Notes: generated by a model from the letters alone, not told the origin. Counted from the first letter of the stretch, positions 26,347 to 35,622 are shown. The stretch: 64,000 nucleotides of DNA from Herbivorax alkaliphila (GCF_030848475.1 NZ_JAVDDS010000021.1:1-64000); one strand, 5' to 3'. Numbers and translations are program-made.

Positions 26347-27393
26347 TCATTTTTCCAGAAATCGTTGTATGGCCTGTGGTATTTTTTCTAAAGTCTCCTG
26401 TTTTTCTACTGCACCAATATTATAGGCCACTTTTGGCATACCATAAACAACGCAGGATTTCTCATCCTGACCAATTGTCCTTGCTCCATTTTTTCTCATC
26501 TCTAAAAGCCCTTTTGAACCATCACTTCCCATACCTGTTAAAATTACTCCCACAGCACTTCTTGCTGCTATTTGTGCAACAGATGAAAACAATACATCTA
26601 CTGAGGGACAGTGTCCATTTACTTTTGAACCTTTAAAGCACTCTACCAAATAAATGCCCCCGCTTTTTTTTAGTTTCATCTGATGTTCTCCAGGCGCAAT
26701 TAAAACTCTTCCTGGGTAGATATGATCTCCATCTTCTGCTTCTTTTACATCTACAAAATATGAGTTATTAAGTCTGTCTGCATACATTTTTGTAAATACA
26801 GCAGGCATGTGCTGTACAATGACAGTACCTGGCATGCTTTTTGTAAATGTAGAGATAATGCTTGCTATCGCTTCAGTACCTCCTGTGGATGCACCTATTG
26901 CTATAATTTTATTTTCACTGTTTCTTTTTGTACCCCTTATAGTTGTATCCAATGAAATATTTTTTTTCCAATGTCCAACCTTTGCCGCTGAAGCAATTTT
27001 TATTTTTATAATCAATTCATTTATAACAGAATCAATTCCCAATTGTCTTTGCAAATCTGGTTTTGTAACAAAATCAACTGCACCAGCATTTAGAGCATCA
27101 AAAACATTTTCACTAACAGAACTTACTACCACAACAGGTATAGGATATTGAGGCATAAGACGCTTTAAAAACTCAATTCCATTCATTCTGGGCATTTGAA
27201 CATCTAGTGTCATTACATCTGGATGAAATTCAATTATTTTATCCCTTGCTGCATAAGGATTTGGAGCTGTTCCCACAACTTCAATGGAAGCGTCCTGAGC
27301 CAAGCCTCTTGCAAGTCGTTCTCTAAACACTAAAGAATCATCAACTATCAAAACTTTAATTTTTCTTCTCAAACTAGGCTTTATAGTTTTCAC
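26347..27393 (-). CDS. cheB: Chemotaxis methylesterase/deamidase CheB
   Basis: Removes methyl groups from chemoreceptors after CheA phosphorylates it. The 348 residues hold an N-terminal receiver with Asp64 (VMTLDVQMP) and a C-terminal methylesterase with the triad Ser169 (AIGASTGGTEA), His195 (VQHMPAVF) and Asp291 (GMGSDGSKG). All key residues are present. It starts at GTG behind AAAGGA. CheR lies five bases upstream. Confidence 0.96.
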   Translation of the reverse strand: MKTIKPSLRRKIKVLIVDDSLVFRERLARGLAQDASIEVVGTAPNPYAARDKIIEFHPDVMTLDVQMPRMNGIEFLKRLMPQYPIPVVVVSSVSENVFDALNAGAVDFVTKPDLQRQLGIDSVINELIIKIKIASAAKVGHWKKNISLDTTIRGTKRNSENKIIAIGASTGGTEAIASIISTFTKSMPGTVIVQHMPAVFTKMYADRLNNSYFVDVKEAEDGDHIYPGRVLIAPGEHQMKLKKSGGIYLVECFKGSKVNGHCPSVDVLFSSVAQIAARSAVGVILTGMGSDGSKGLLEMRKNGARTIGQDEKSCVVYGMPKVAYNIGAVEKQETLEKIPQAIQRFLEK

Positions 27394-27398
27394 GTTAT

Positions 27399-28217
27399 CT
27401 ATTCCTTTCTATACACTGCTGGCATAATATATTTGTAGTTTGTTTCTCCTCTGTTTATTGATTCTGAATGACCTATGAATAAATATCCACCTGACTCAGT
27501 ATACTCATAAAATTTATTTATTAAATTTCTTTTGGTCTCATTATCAAAATATATCATTACATTTCTGCAAAATATTACATGGAATTTTTTCTTAAAGGGA
27601 AATGATTTGTTCATCAAATTAAATATTCTTAATACAATCTCATTCTTTATAACATCTCTAATCATCCAGTTAGCATCATCAATTCTTTTAAAATATTTCT
27701 GCCTCCACATTTTTGAAACAGTCTGTACCTGTTCATCAGAATAAATTGCTTCTTTTGCTACTTTTATCACCTTCATTGATATATCTGTTGCAAGAATTCG
27801 TGTATCCCAAAAAGGCTTATTTTCTCCAAAGTAATCATGCATAATCATTGCTAAGGTGTAAGGCTCTTCTCCACTAGAACACCCTGCACTCCATATTCTT
27901 AAGTCCTTCTTATTATTTAATGATTTTTCCCAAAAGGGAAGCACTCTTTCTCTGAAAAACTCAAAATGATCAGCTTCTCTCATAAAATAGGTATGATTTG
28001 TAGTTATTTTGTTTATTAGGTTTGTAATTGCTTCCCCTGTCTTGTCAGAAATTACATACTCATAGTATTGGGAAAAACTACTAAAATTGTTTTGTAATAA
28101 AATATTTTGTAGCCTCCCAACTACTAGAGTTTTTTTCTTTTCACTTAAATTTATTCCATAGTTGCTTTTAATATATGTAGATAAATAACTAAATTCTTTA
28201 TCTGAAATATTTATCAT
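27399..28217 (-). CDS. cheR: Chemotaxis receptor methyltransferase CheR
   Basis: SAM-dependent methylation of receptor glutamates, 272 residues. The helical N-domain is followed by the SAM site (IWSAGCSSGEEPYTLAMIM) and the FHVIFCRNVMIYFD motif. The ATG at 28217 follows GGTGAT; a TTG two codons upstream overlaps the ribosome site. No receptor gene lies in the window, so its substrates are encoded elsewhere. Confidence 0.95.
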   Translation of the reverse strand: MINISDKEFSYLSTYIKSNYGINLSEKKKTLVVGRLQNILLQNNFSSFSQYYEYVISDKTGEAITNLINKITTNHTYFMREADHFEFFRERVLPFWEKSLNNKKDLRIWSAGCSSGEEPYTLAMIMHDYFGENKPFWDTRILATDISMKVIKVAKEAIYSDEQVQTVSKMWRQKYFKRIDDANWMIRDVIKNEIVLRIFNLMNKSFPFKKKFHVIFCRNVMIYFDNETKRNLINKFYEYTESGGYLFIGHSESINRGETNYKYIMPAVYRKE

Positions 28218-28298
28218 AAACAATCACCATAATATTTATTTTTTAACACCTAACTACTCACCAAAAAATAACATCCATGGATATCAAACTTTAGAAAG

Positions 28299-28321
28299 CA
28301 ACCTAGAATAATCTAAGTTGC
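28299..28321. terminator. Hairpin between cheW and cheR
   Basis: Ten-base arms with one mismatch and a 3-base loop, with T6 on the plus strand and a weaker TTTCT on the minus strand. As no plus-strand gene ends here, it may attenuate transcription between cheW and cheR. Confidence 0.4.
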
Positions 28322-28325
28322 TTTT

Positions 28326-28820
28326 TTATGAAGCATTAACCAATTTCTCACAATCTTCGTCATTAACAAGTTTTTCACAGTCAATAAGCAACTTAACTTC
28401 ATCTTCAATTTTGCCAATACCTTTAATATACTTGTTTTTAAAACCTGTACTTGAATCAGGAGGAGGTACAATATCACTTTCTGGTATTGCCACCACCTCA
28501 GACACGCTGTCAACAATAAGTCCTAATGAAATGTTTTTTATTTCCACCACAACTATGCAAGTTCTATCATTGTATTCTAGTGGGTCTTTTTTAAACCTGA
28601 GCCTTACATCTATTACAGGAATTATTTTCCCGCGCAAGTTTATAATTCCCTTTACATAGTCCGGCATCTCAGGTACTTCTGTTATTTTCTGTATTCCTAT
28701 TATCTCGGTTACATATTTTATTTCTATTCCGTATATCTCGCTGGATATAGCAAATGTTAAATGCTTTCCTTTTTGAGTATCTTCTTCATAATCCAAAATG
28801 TTTTCTAACACTTCTGACAT
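28326..28820 (-). CDS. cheW: Chemotaxis coupling protein CheW
   Basis: Couples receptors to CheA. The 164 residues form a CheW beta fold (LTFAISSEIYGIEI, then VPEMPDYVKGIINLRGKIIPVIDVRLRF, the usual core, and GLIVDSVSEVVAI). The last 18 residues contain a tandem repeat of DCEKLVND and DCEKLVNA, so the C-terminal helix has been duplicated. AAGGAGG precedes the start, and cheA ends 16 bases upstream. Confidence 0.95.
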   Translation of the reverse strand: MSEVLENILDYEEDTQKGKHLTFAISSEIYGIEIKYVTEIIGIQKITEVPEMPDYVKGIINLRGKIIPVIDVRLRFKKDPLEYNDRTCIVVVEIKNISLGLIVDSVSEVVAIPESDIVPPPDSSTGFKNKYIKGIGKIEDEVKLLIDCEKLVNDEDCEKLVNAS

Positions 28821-28836
28821 ATTATTACCTCCTTGT

Positions 28837-30963
28837 TTACTTCATTAATTTTGAAATATCTAATATAAGACTTATACTGCCATCACCTAGAAGTGTGCAA
28901 CCTGCGATACCTTTTGCATCTTCAATGTATTTAGGCAATGCCTTAACAACCACCTGCTGTTCTCCTAATAAAGCATCAGCAAAAATACAATATGTCCTGT
29001 TATCATTTTCAACCATAATAACTATTCCATCATTAATATCGGTTATTTGAGTATTTATTTTATAGCATTTGTGTAATCTTAAAACAGGGTAGGCCTCTCC
29101 TTTTACCATTATCATTTCATTGCCTGTACTGTCTTTAATAACAGCTTCATTTTTAACTTTAAAAGACTCTTTAATAGATATTGTAGGTATTGTATATCTA
29201 GAATCTCCAACTTTAATTGTCATTCCATCGATTATAGCTAAAGTTAATGGAAATTTAATAGATATTGTAGTGCCTTCTCCTAGTGTACTGTCAATATAAA
29301 CAGTCCCACCTACCTTTTCAATATTTTTCATTACAATGTCCATTCCAACGCCTCTACCTGAAAATTCTGATATGTCTTTCTTGGTAGAAAAGCCAGGCTT
29401 AAGTATAAAGGAATAAACTTCTTTATCGGTAAGTTCTTCCTCTGGTTTTTTTATAAGTCCATTTTCCCTTGCCTTAGTGAGTATTTTCTCCCTGCTAAGA
29501 CCTCTACCATCATCTTTTATAATTATCCACACATCTCCACCAGCATTTTTCGCCTCTAAAACAAGGTTTCCTGCAGAGGATTTTCCCTTCTTCTCCCTTT
29601 CCTCTATTTCCTCTATTCCATGGTCAATAGAGTTTCTAATGAGGTGTATAAGTGGATCTGATATACTTTCAATAATATTTTTATCAACTTCAGTCTCTTC
29701 TCCTACTATTTTTAAATCAACGGATTTATTTAACTTTTTACTCATATCACGTACTATTCTATTCATTTTCTGAAAAGTCGTTGCTAGAGGAACCATTCTT
29801 ATTGACATTACTACATCCTGCAACTCATTAGTTATCTTATTAAGCTGTCTAGCAGCTTTGTGAAAACTATCCAAAACAAGTCCCTTTAACTCAGGATTTT
29901 GTGTTACCATAGCTTCTGAAATAACTAACTCTCCAACTAAATCCATAAGTGCATCGAGCTTTCCTATATTTACACTAATTACACTTTGCTTTCCCGATGA
30001 CATATTTTTATTAACTGGTTTATTTTTATTAATCTCTTTAGGTAGTTTCTTTTTTTCTGGTTTATTTTCAGATAACACCTTTTCATCTTTTATCTCTAAA
30101 TCACCTAAATCTATTTCCTTTTTATCCTTTAAAGAATTCTCACTTTCATCAGTCTGAATAGAATCTATAAAATCATCATTTTTAACACACACTTCTAGTT
30201 TGTCTAGAAAAAGTGTATGATTAAGCCTGTCCTTAACTTCCTCTAAGTTTAAATTTGCTTGAAATTCAATTTTAAAACCTTCTTTTTGAATTATTTCACA
30301 TGCATTCTCATCTTCTATAACGTCCTTTGGATAAGAGCAGATAACTTCTCCAATTTCTTGCAAATCATGAATTACAGAAAATGCCCTTATGTTTTCCATA
30401 TCACATCCTTCTACAAACGTTAAATATGCTTCATATTTAAAGTTATATGTGACATCATTAGCATCTTTTGAACTTATATAATACTGTTGTTTCTCTTCTA
30501 TTTCACTCTCTGTATCAGGCTTTACTGAATCAGACTTTGATTCACTATTTGAGTTTTTCTCTTTTAAAGAAGAAAGGAACTCTTTTATTTTTTCTATAAG
30601 TTCATTTGCATTATCATCCGGGTCAAAGCCATTTTGAATCTTGGAAACTTCATTTTTTATAAAATCTACTCCATCTAGCACCATGTCTGTAATAGCTGTT
30701 GTATCAATACTTTCAACCTTTTCTTCTCTAAGATAAAAAAATAAATCTTCAATTGAATGTGCTAAAGACGAAATGTTATCATACATCATCATAGCTGCCG
30801 AGCCTTTAACAGTATGCATAATTCTAAATATTTCATCTATAGTTGAGTCAAATCCGCTTTCTTTTTCACTATCTATTAACGATTGTTCTAATTCATCCAT
30901 TAATTGAGAAGTTTCAAATACAAACATTTCCACCATAGGCTCATGATTCATATTATCTGCCAA
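28837..30963 (-). CDS. cheA: Chemotaxis histidine kinase CheA
   Basis: Central chemotaxis kinase of 708 residues. P1 Hpt domain with His50 (IMHTVKGSAAMM), P2-like CheY-binding region (about 165-265), a charged linker, the P3 dimer domain (about 325-385), the P4 ATPase (SIDHGIEEIEERE, DDGRGLSREKI, GRGVGMDIV) and the P5 CheW-like regulatory domain at the end (LAIIDGMTIKVGDSRYTIP). All five domains are present. The start is probably TTG at 30963 behind AAGGAG, with an ATG four codons later as the alternative. Confidence 0.95.
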   Translation of the reverse strand: MADNMNHEPMVEMFVFETSQLMDELEQSLIDSEKESGFDSTIDEIFRIMHTVKGSAAMMMYDNISSLAHSIEDLFFYLREEKVESIDTTAITDMVLDGVDFIKNEVSKIQNGFDPDDNANELIEKIKEFLSSLKEKNSNSESKSDSVKPDTESEIEEKQQYYISSKDANDVTYNFKYEAYLTFVEGCDMENIRAFSVIHDLQEIGEVICSYPKDVIEDENACEIIQKEGFKIEFQANLNLEEVKDRLNHTLFLDKLEVCVKNDDFIDSIQTDESENSLKDKKEIDLGDLEIKDEKVLSENKPEKKKLPKEINKNKPVNKNMSSGKQSVISVNIGKLDALMDLVGELVISEAMVTQNPELKGLVLDSFHKAARQLNKITNELQDVVMSIRMVPLATTFQKMNRIVRDMSKKLNKSVDLKIVGEETEVDKNIIESISDPLIHLIRNSIDHGIEEIEEREKKGKSSAGNLVLEAKNAGGDVWIIIKDDGRGLSREKILTKARENGLIKKPEEELTDKEVYSFILKPGFSTKKDISEFSGRGVGMDIVMKNIEKVGGTVYIDSTLGEGTTISIKFPLTLAIIDGMTIKVGDSRYTIPTISIKESFKVKNEAVIKDSTGNEMIMVKGEAYPVLRLHKCYKINTQITDINDGIVIMVENDNRTYCIFADALLGEQQVVVKALPKYIEDAKGIAGCTLLGDGSISLILDISKLMK

Positions 30964-31017
30964 TGTACACCACTCCTTAAATGCAAACTATTAATACTAC
31001 AAAGATGAGATTTTTCC

Positions 31018-31080
31018 AAGTCCACAATCTAAGATTCTGCCTAAAACTACCTTATGTAACTTTAAGCTAGATAAGTTCAC
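31018..31080 (+). mobile_element. Degenerate IS605-like end D
   Basis: In the gap between cheY and cheA, CTAAGATTCTGCCTAAAAC and TTTAAGCTAGATAAGTTCAC follow the layout of relics A-C with many changes. It sits inside the che operon, so if real it is tolerated by read-through. Confidence 0.4.
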
Positions 31081-31112
31081 TCATGTCAGTAAATCCTATA
31101 CCTGAACTACTA

Positions 31113-31466
31113 TTAAAGCTTTTTAATAGCTTCCAAAACCTTGTCTTCTTTAAATGGTTTTACTATAAATCCTTTTGCTCCTGCTAAAACAGCATCTTTC
31201 ACAAAACATTCCTGTCCCATTGAGGAAATCATCACTATTTTAGCATTTTTGTCATATTCTTTTATCATCTTGACAGCTCTTATTCCATCACATATTGGCA
31301 TAGTTATGTCCATAGTAACTATATCAGGACTAATTTCCTTATACTTGTTAAAGGCAACCATTCCATTTTCTGCCTCTCCAACAACTTCATATCCATTCTT
31401 CTCAAGCACTAACTTTAAAGATGTCCTCATAAAAGCTGCATCGTCAGCAACAAGTACCTTTTTCAT
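31113..31466 (-). CDS. cheY: Chemotaxis response regulator CheY
   Basis: Single receiver domain of 117 residues that carries the signal from CheA to the flagellar switch. Asp8-Asp9 and Asp53 (IVTMDITMP) form the acidic pocket, and VMISSMGQE and GFIVKPF carry the conserved Ser and Lys. The ATG at 31466 follows GGAGTG; a GTG three codons upstream is too close to that site. It is the first gene of the operon that runs to about 23.5 kb. Confidence 0.93.
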   Translation of the reverse strand: MKKVLVADDAAFMRTSLKLVLEKNGYEVVGEAENGMVAFNKYKEISPDIVTMDITMPICDGIRAVKMIKEYDKNAKIVMISSMGQECFVKDAVLAGAKGFIVKPFKEDKVLEAIKKL

Positions 31467-31498
31467 CGACGTCACACTCCATTAATATTATTTATTAA

Positions 31499-31524
31499 AT
31501 TATACCAACGAAACACATTACTTT
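31499..31524 (-). promoter_or_regulatory. Extended -10 promoter of the che operon
   Basis: On the minus strand TGGTATAAT (TATAAT at 31499-31504) forms an extended -10, about 33 bases before the cheY ATG. The -35 is weak (TTCAAA at 18 bases). This suggests sigma-A rather than sigma-D control. Confidence 0.5.
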
Positions 31525-31748
31525 TGAAATTACATTATGATTTGAATCCCAGAATTTCTTCAACATTGCGAAAATCATTTTAAATAAATACTTAATTGGA
31601 TTTATTTAAAAACTCATAATAATATTATCACATTTTTTTTAAATTAAATCAAGTGCTTAAAAAAAAATTATTTGTAATCTTTAATTAATTTTATTATACT
31701 ATAATAAACCAAGTATTTATATAAAAACGTCCTAAAGGGTATAATTGT

Positions 31749-31780
31749 CAAACTCCTTTAGCTTTATCTAAATATGCAAC
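31749..31780 (-). mobile_element. Degenerate IS605-like end G
   Basis: The minus strand reads GCATATTTAGATAAAGCTAA and then AGGAGTTTG, close to the GTTTAGC..CTAAACGAGTTCAC block of relics A-C. Confidence 0.35.
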
Positions 31781-31826
31781 TTTAATGGAATTTTAAAAAA
31801 AATTTAAATAACGACGAGGTTTAAAA

Positions 31827-32516
31827 ATGTTAAACTTTATAGGTATAGGAAGTGCTTTTAATACTGATTTAGGCAATACATGTGCATATTTTAAAATTAG
31901 AAATGATTTGTTCTTAATTGATTGTGGCAGTACAGCTTTTAAACAATTAGTTGATTTAAAAATTCTAAATAATGTAACTAATATTTTTATTGCAATTACA
32001 CATACCCATCCTGATCATGTAGGTAGTTTAGGTGAGTTTGCTTTATACTCTTATTACATTTTAGGAAAAAAACTTAAAATTATTTTCCCTGATATTCCTC
32101 TCATAACATCATTTTTTGATTGTCAGGGTATAAGAAAACATTATTATGAAATTTCAGATAACCTAAAAGTTACAAAAGATGTTGAGCTTTTTTTCTTTCC
32201 TGCTTCTCATGTTGACACCATACCTTGCTATAGTATTTATATAAAGGGTAACAACAAGTCAATTTTTTATAGTGGCGACTCAAACAGTGTAAGTTCTTTT
32301 GCAATAAAAGGTCTTCAAAATGGTGATATTGATTTAATGTATCAGGATACTTGCAGCCTAGACTACCCTGGCAATCCCCACTTATATATTGGAAACCTAG
32401 CCTTAGCTATCTATCCTAAACTAAGACATAAAATATATTGCATGCATATAGACAAAGACTTTGATACGCTCTATGCCAAAAAACTTGGATTCAATGTCGT
32501 TTCACTTGTAAAGTAA
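31827..32516 (+). CDS. MBL-fold metallo-hydrolase
   Basis: Metallo-beta-lactamase-fold protein of 229 residues. The metal motif THTHPDHVGS gives the HxHxDH ligands, SHVDTIPCYSI gives the next His, and FYSGDSNS gives the bridging Asp; CMHIDKDF could give the last His. The order and size resemble the RNase Z/phosphodiesterase branch, but the RNase Z exosite is absent. The substrate is unknown. GAGG precedes the ATG. It stands alone, divergent from the che operon. Confidence 0.8.
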   Translation: MLNFIGIGSAFNTDLGNTCAYFKIRNDLFLIDCGSTAFKQLVDLKILNNVTNIFIAITHTHPDHVGSLGEFALYSYYILGKKLKIIFPDIPLITSFFDCQGIRKHYYEISDNLKVTKDVELFFFPASHVDTIPCYSIYIKGNNKSIFYSGDSNSVSSFAIKGLQNGDIDLMYQDTCSLDYPGNPHLYIGNLALAIYPKLRHKIYCMHIDKDFDTLYAKKLGFNVVSLVK

Positions 32517-32569
32517 ACAAAACTTACACTTTTGAGCTTTGAGAAAAATTTTTACTCCACCCTATAAAT

Positions 32570-32605
32570 TCTGCCTTTCCCAAGCAAATTCTCAAGAAAG
32601 GCAGA
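32570..32605. terminator. Hairpin between the MBL gene and spo0A
   Basis: A perfect ten-base stem (32570-32579 with 32596-32605) lies just beyond the spo0A stop. T-runs are weak on both sides, so termination is likely but not certain. Confidence 0.55.
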
Positions 32606-32631
32606 CAAATAAGTTTATCTAAAAATAAACT

Positions 32632-33435
32632 CTAATTTGCTACTTTCATTTCAAGTCTCAACTTATCTGCTACCATTGCTATAAATTCCGAATTAGTGGG
32701 CTTTCCTTTTCCAATATTTATTGTATATCCAAAAAGTGAATCAATTGTATCTACCTGCCCCCTGCTCCAAGCAACTTCAATTGCATGCCTTATAGCCCTT
32801 TCCACCCTGCTCGGAGTAGTATTATATTCTTTTGCAATTGATGGATATAGTTGTTTTGTGATAGAATTAATGACTTCAAGGTCTTCTACTACCATCATTA
32901 TTGCATCTCGTAAGTACTGATATCCTTTGATATGTGCCGGCACTCCAATTTCATGCATAATATTTGTAACTTCAGCTTCAATATTCATTGGTTTTGGAGC
33001 ATTATGAGCTAAGTCTTCACCTTGATAACCGGACTTTATAACATTGGACTGAGCAACATTTTTAAGTTGTCTTATCCTAGAAACTAAAACATCCATATCA
33101 AAAGGTTTTACTACATAATATTCAGCACCTAAGGCTAAAGCCCTTTGGGTGATTTTATCCTGTCCTACAGCTGACAGAACTATAAATAAAGGCCTTTTGC
33201 TTATATCCATAGAATTAATTCTTTCTAATACACCCAATCCATCTAAATGAGGCATAATGATATCTAATATAGCAATATCCGGAAGATTAGTTGTTATAAG
33301 ATCACAAGCTTCAACTCCATCTCTTGCAACACCTGCCACCTCAATATCAACTTGATTACTGAGATACTCATGTAAAATATCTCCAAACTCCCTGTTATCA
33401 TCAGCGATTACCACCTGTATTTTTTTTTGTGACAA
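32632..33435 (-). CDS. spo0A: Stage 0 sporulation master regulator Spo0A
   Basis: Master regulator of sporulation entry, 267 residues. The N-terminal receiver has Asp12-Asp13 and phospho-acceptor Asp58 ([18 protein letters not shown]). The C-terminal sigma-A-activating DNA-binding domain shows the hallmark [20 protein letters not shown] and the recognition helix [13 protein letters not shown]. It starts at TTG behind GGGGGAG. Gene order recN-spoIVB-spo0A is the classical one. A Spo0A box lies in its own promoter. Confidence 0.98.
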   Translation of the reverse strand: MSQKKIQVVIADDNREFGDILHEYLSNQVDIEVAGVARDGVEACDLITTNLPDIAILDIIMPHLDGLGVLERINSMDISKRPLFIVLSAVGQDKITQRALALGAEYYVVKPFDMDVLVSRIRQLKNVAQSNVIKSGYQGEDLAHNAPKPMNIEAEVTNIMHEIGVPAHIKGYQYLRDAIMMVVEDLEVINSITKQLYPSIAKEYNTTPSRVERAIRHAIEVAWSRGQVDTIDSLFGYTINIGKGKPTNSEFIAMVADKLRLEMKVAN

Positions 33436-33648
33436 TTTGACTCCCCCTTGTCTTTAGTTATGAATAAACAAATAATAAACTCCCATTTTTGAATTGGCTA
33501 TTTATCAATATTACTTCTTTTTAGCAAGTCAAAATACCGTTAGTATTCCTCCTTCCTTAGCCTTGTATTATTAAAAAAATCTCTCCCTCTAAAATGGGTT
33601 TTATTACTAATCTATTCCTTAAAAATTGTTACAAGTATTTACAGGTTT

Positions 33649-33677
33649 ATTATATTGTCTATTCGACAAAATTTCAA
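33649..33677 (-). promoter_or_regulatory. Sigma-A promoter of spo0A with a Spo0A box in the spacer
   Basis: On the minus strand TTGAAA (33672-33677), 17 bases, TATAAT (33649-33654). The spacer holds TGTCGAA (33662-33668), a perfect 0A box, so Spo0A~P bound here would block this promoter. This resembles repression of the vegetative promoter in Bacillus. Confidence 0.75.
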
Positions 33678-33857
33678 GGCTTTATTTACCATCATTTTTT
33701 TGTTTGTGCAAATATGCCAATATATTACTTTGTTTTTTTTCTTCCCTAGCATTACAATAGCCTATTTAAACATGTTTTAAGGATATAAAATAAATAATAA
33801 AATAAAAATATTTATTTATTTATTTTTAGGAAATAGGCCTTAAAAATAGGAAATATA

Positions 33858-33885
33858 CAAGTGAACTCGTTTAGCTAATAAACCA
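33858..33885 (-). mobile_element. IS605-like end E
   Basis: The minus strand reads TTAGCTAAACGAGTTCAC, identical to the tail of relic B in its last 16 bases. It lies eight bases past the spoIVB stop. The opposite arm of the hairpin is mostly lost. Confidence 0.45.
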
Positions 33886-33892
33886 CTTATTT

Positions 33893-35212
33893 TTAACTTG
33901 CTTTTTTAAGGTTTGTATTTAAAGAGTCCATGTTCTTTATCATACTTTCAATAAATATGCCATATCCTTTCGTCGGATCATTTATTAATACATGAGTTAC
34001 AGCACCAACAAGTTTTCCATTTTGCAAAATAGGACTTCCTGACATTCCTTGAACAATTCCTCCTGTAGTTTCTAATAATCTATTATCTGTAACTTTTATT
34101 ATCATTCCTTTTGAACCACTTGTATTTCTTCCAGATATCTTTTGAATTTCTATATCATACTTTTCTACTGATTTTCCATCTATATTTGACATTATAGATG
34201 CTGATCCTGTTTTAATTTCATTTTTTAAACCAATAGAATATAGTTTATTGGAAAAATCATTATATATATTCTTGTTCAATGTACCATATATCCCCTGCTC
34301 ACAGTTTTTATTTATACGGCCTAATTCATCCCTGTCTTCAATAAGTATCCCTTTTAGTTCTCCTGGTTCTCCTTGCCTTCCTTTTTTAACTGCTAAAATA
34401 CTTGATTCTACTATTTCTCCCTCATCTAAAGGCATAAGTATTCCTGTATCAATATCAGTAATTCCATGACCTAATGCACCAAATCCCCCTGTCTCAGGAT
34501 CATAAAATGTTAAAGTTCCTATTCCTGCTGTACTATCTCTAAGCCACATTCCCAATTGGTATTTTCTATTCTCCAACGACATGGCAGGACTTATTTTTGT
34601 ATTGTGATAACTGTTTCCCCTTTTGTATTTTACATGAATGTTTTTTCCATTAGATTTATCTAAATACTCAATTAGTCCACTTATACTATCTACAGGTTTT
34701 CTATTTACTTCAACAATTAAATCTCCTGGTTTAATCCCTGCCTCTTTGGCAGGAAGCACACTTTTTCCATCTAATGTATCAAAATCTGATAATGCCAAAA
34801 CTAAAAGACCCTCAACATTTATTTTTACTCCAATAGTGTTTCCGCATGCAATAACTTCTCTGTTTGGTACTACATCCACCTGCATTGTTTTTAACGGTAT
34901 AAAACCAAACAATCTCATGTTAAGATGAACCCTTCCCATTTTTTGAGGTTTAAACATTATAGGATCAGACAGTCTATAGTATCCATTATTCACCTTAGTA
35001 TCCTTACTTTCAAAAATCAATATATCTTCAGTATCTGGTTTAATATTTACAAAAAAAGGACTTTTAAAATCGTAAGTATATTCCTTGTTTTCAAAAAGAG
35101 TTATCTGATTTGGAAGAGAAAAAACAGTTCCTATATATGTGAAAGCTAAAACTATAAAACAAGTTGACAAAAAGATAATCAATTTATTCTTTGCTAATCT
35201 GGAATAACTCAT
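33893..35212 (-). CDS. spoIVB: SpoIVB sporulation serine peptidase
   Basis: Forespore-made signalling protease that starts pro-sigma-K processing in the mother cell. The 439 residues hold an N-terminal membrane/signal segment (about 11-33), a PDZ domain (about 125-210; KEAGIKPGDLIVEVNRKPV), and the S55 peptidase domain with His249 (GALGHGITD) and Ser391 (QGMSGSPIL). All expected motifs are present. Its presence implies a sigma-K pathway, which fits the sigma-K-like promoters at 49.2 and 53.9 kb. Confidence 0.96.
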   Translation of the reverse strand: MSYSRLAKNKLIIFLSTCFIVLAFTYIGTVFSLPNQITLFENKEYTYDFKSPFFVNIKPDTEDILIFESKDTKVNNGYYRLSDPIMFKPQKMGRVHLNMRLFGFIPLKTMQVDVVPNREVIACGNTIGVKINVEGLLVLALSDFDTLDGKSVLPAKEAGIKPGDLIVEVNRKPVDSISGLIEYLDKSNGKNIHVKYKRGNSYHNTKISPAMSLENRKYQLGMWLRDSTAGIGTLTFYDPETGGFGALGHGITDIDTGILMPLDEGEIVESSILAVKKGRQGEPGELKGILIEDRDELGRINKNCEQGIYGTLNKNIYNDFSNKLYSIGLKNEIKTGSASIMSNIDGKSVEKYDIEIQKISGRNTSGSKGMIIKVTDNRLLETTGGIVQGMSGSPILQNGKLVGAVTHVLINDPTKGYGIFIESMIKNMDSLNTNLKKAS

Positions 35213-35392
35213 GTAATCACTCTCCTACTATATTATATGACGTACATAATATATAAAAAATTTAATACAAATATCACATTTCATTGTCCTTTAAGTTAAC
35301 CTTTTATAATCTTATTTATTCAGCCAATAACTTCTTTACATCTAAAGTTTTTTCTGTATTTTATAGTAAGGCATGTAAGAAAAAATTTAATT

Positions 35393-35441
35393 AAAAAAAG
35401 TCGGCAGCATACTTTTAAAAATAGTATAACCACCGACTTTT
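35393..35441 (-). terminator. recN terminator
   Basis: On the minus strand a GTCGG/CCGAC-based stem is followed by seven T. The structured repeat N lies between this site and the recN stop codon. Confidence 0.85.
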
Positions 35442-35528
35442 ATTATTAAAACACAATTTATAAGCTAATATCTTTCAAGTTATGTTAATTAGATTATTTT
35501 ATCTAATTTTTAGATATTCTTTATTTTT

Positions 35529-35622
35529 TTAACTTCAGAAATGCCATAAAAGTAACGCCCTATTTTCAAGGAGAAAATCCCGATGATTTAATGGGTTTTA
35601 GACGATGAGAATCGGATATTAT
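35529..35622 (-). repeat. Structured interspersed repeat N, copy 2
   Basis: A 94-base copy, minus orientation, about 70 percent identical by eye to the copy at 43381-43476. Shared blocks include ATCCG, TTAAATCAT, CCTTGA and ATAGGGCGTTA. Hairpin 1 pairs AAAACCC with GGG-TTTT across the TTAAATCAT loop, where the other copy pairs AAAATCCTT with AAGGATTTT. Such paired changes point to a selected RNA or DNA fold. Confidence 0.65.

Larger units (their letters stand above)
31467..31826. other. AT-rich divergent gap between cheY and the MBL gene
   Basis: This 360-base stretch holds the cheY promoter on the left and a degenerate IS605-like end on the right. There are no open frames of note and no flagellar sigma-D promoter that I can recognise. 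Confidence 0.5.
33436..33892. other. Long spo0A control region
   Basis: A 457-base AT-rich gap between spoIVB and spo0A. It contains the spo0A vegetative promoter with a 0A box and, near spoIVB, an IS605-like end in the minus orientation. The stretch between 33440 and 33640 shows no feature that I can name. A sigma-H promoter would be expected here but I could not place one convincingly. Confidence 0.5.

Noticed and set aside
28265-28285. ATAACATCC block that resembles the start of repeat N
   Set aside because: Only about 10 bases match and neither hairpin of the element follows.
31540-31560. T-loop-like TTTGAATCCC in the cheY upstream gap, hinting at a tRNA
   Set aside because: No acceptor stem, D-arm or anticodon arm can be folded around it. 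No tRNA was seen anywhere in the window.
33436-33648. A sigma-H promoter expected upstream of spo0A
   Set aside because: Several AGGAAT-like strings occur, but none has a -10 and -35 pair good enough to report.
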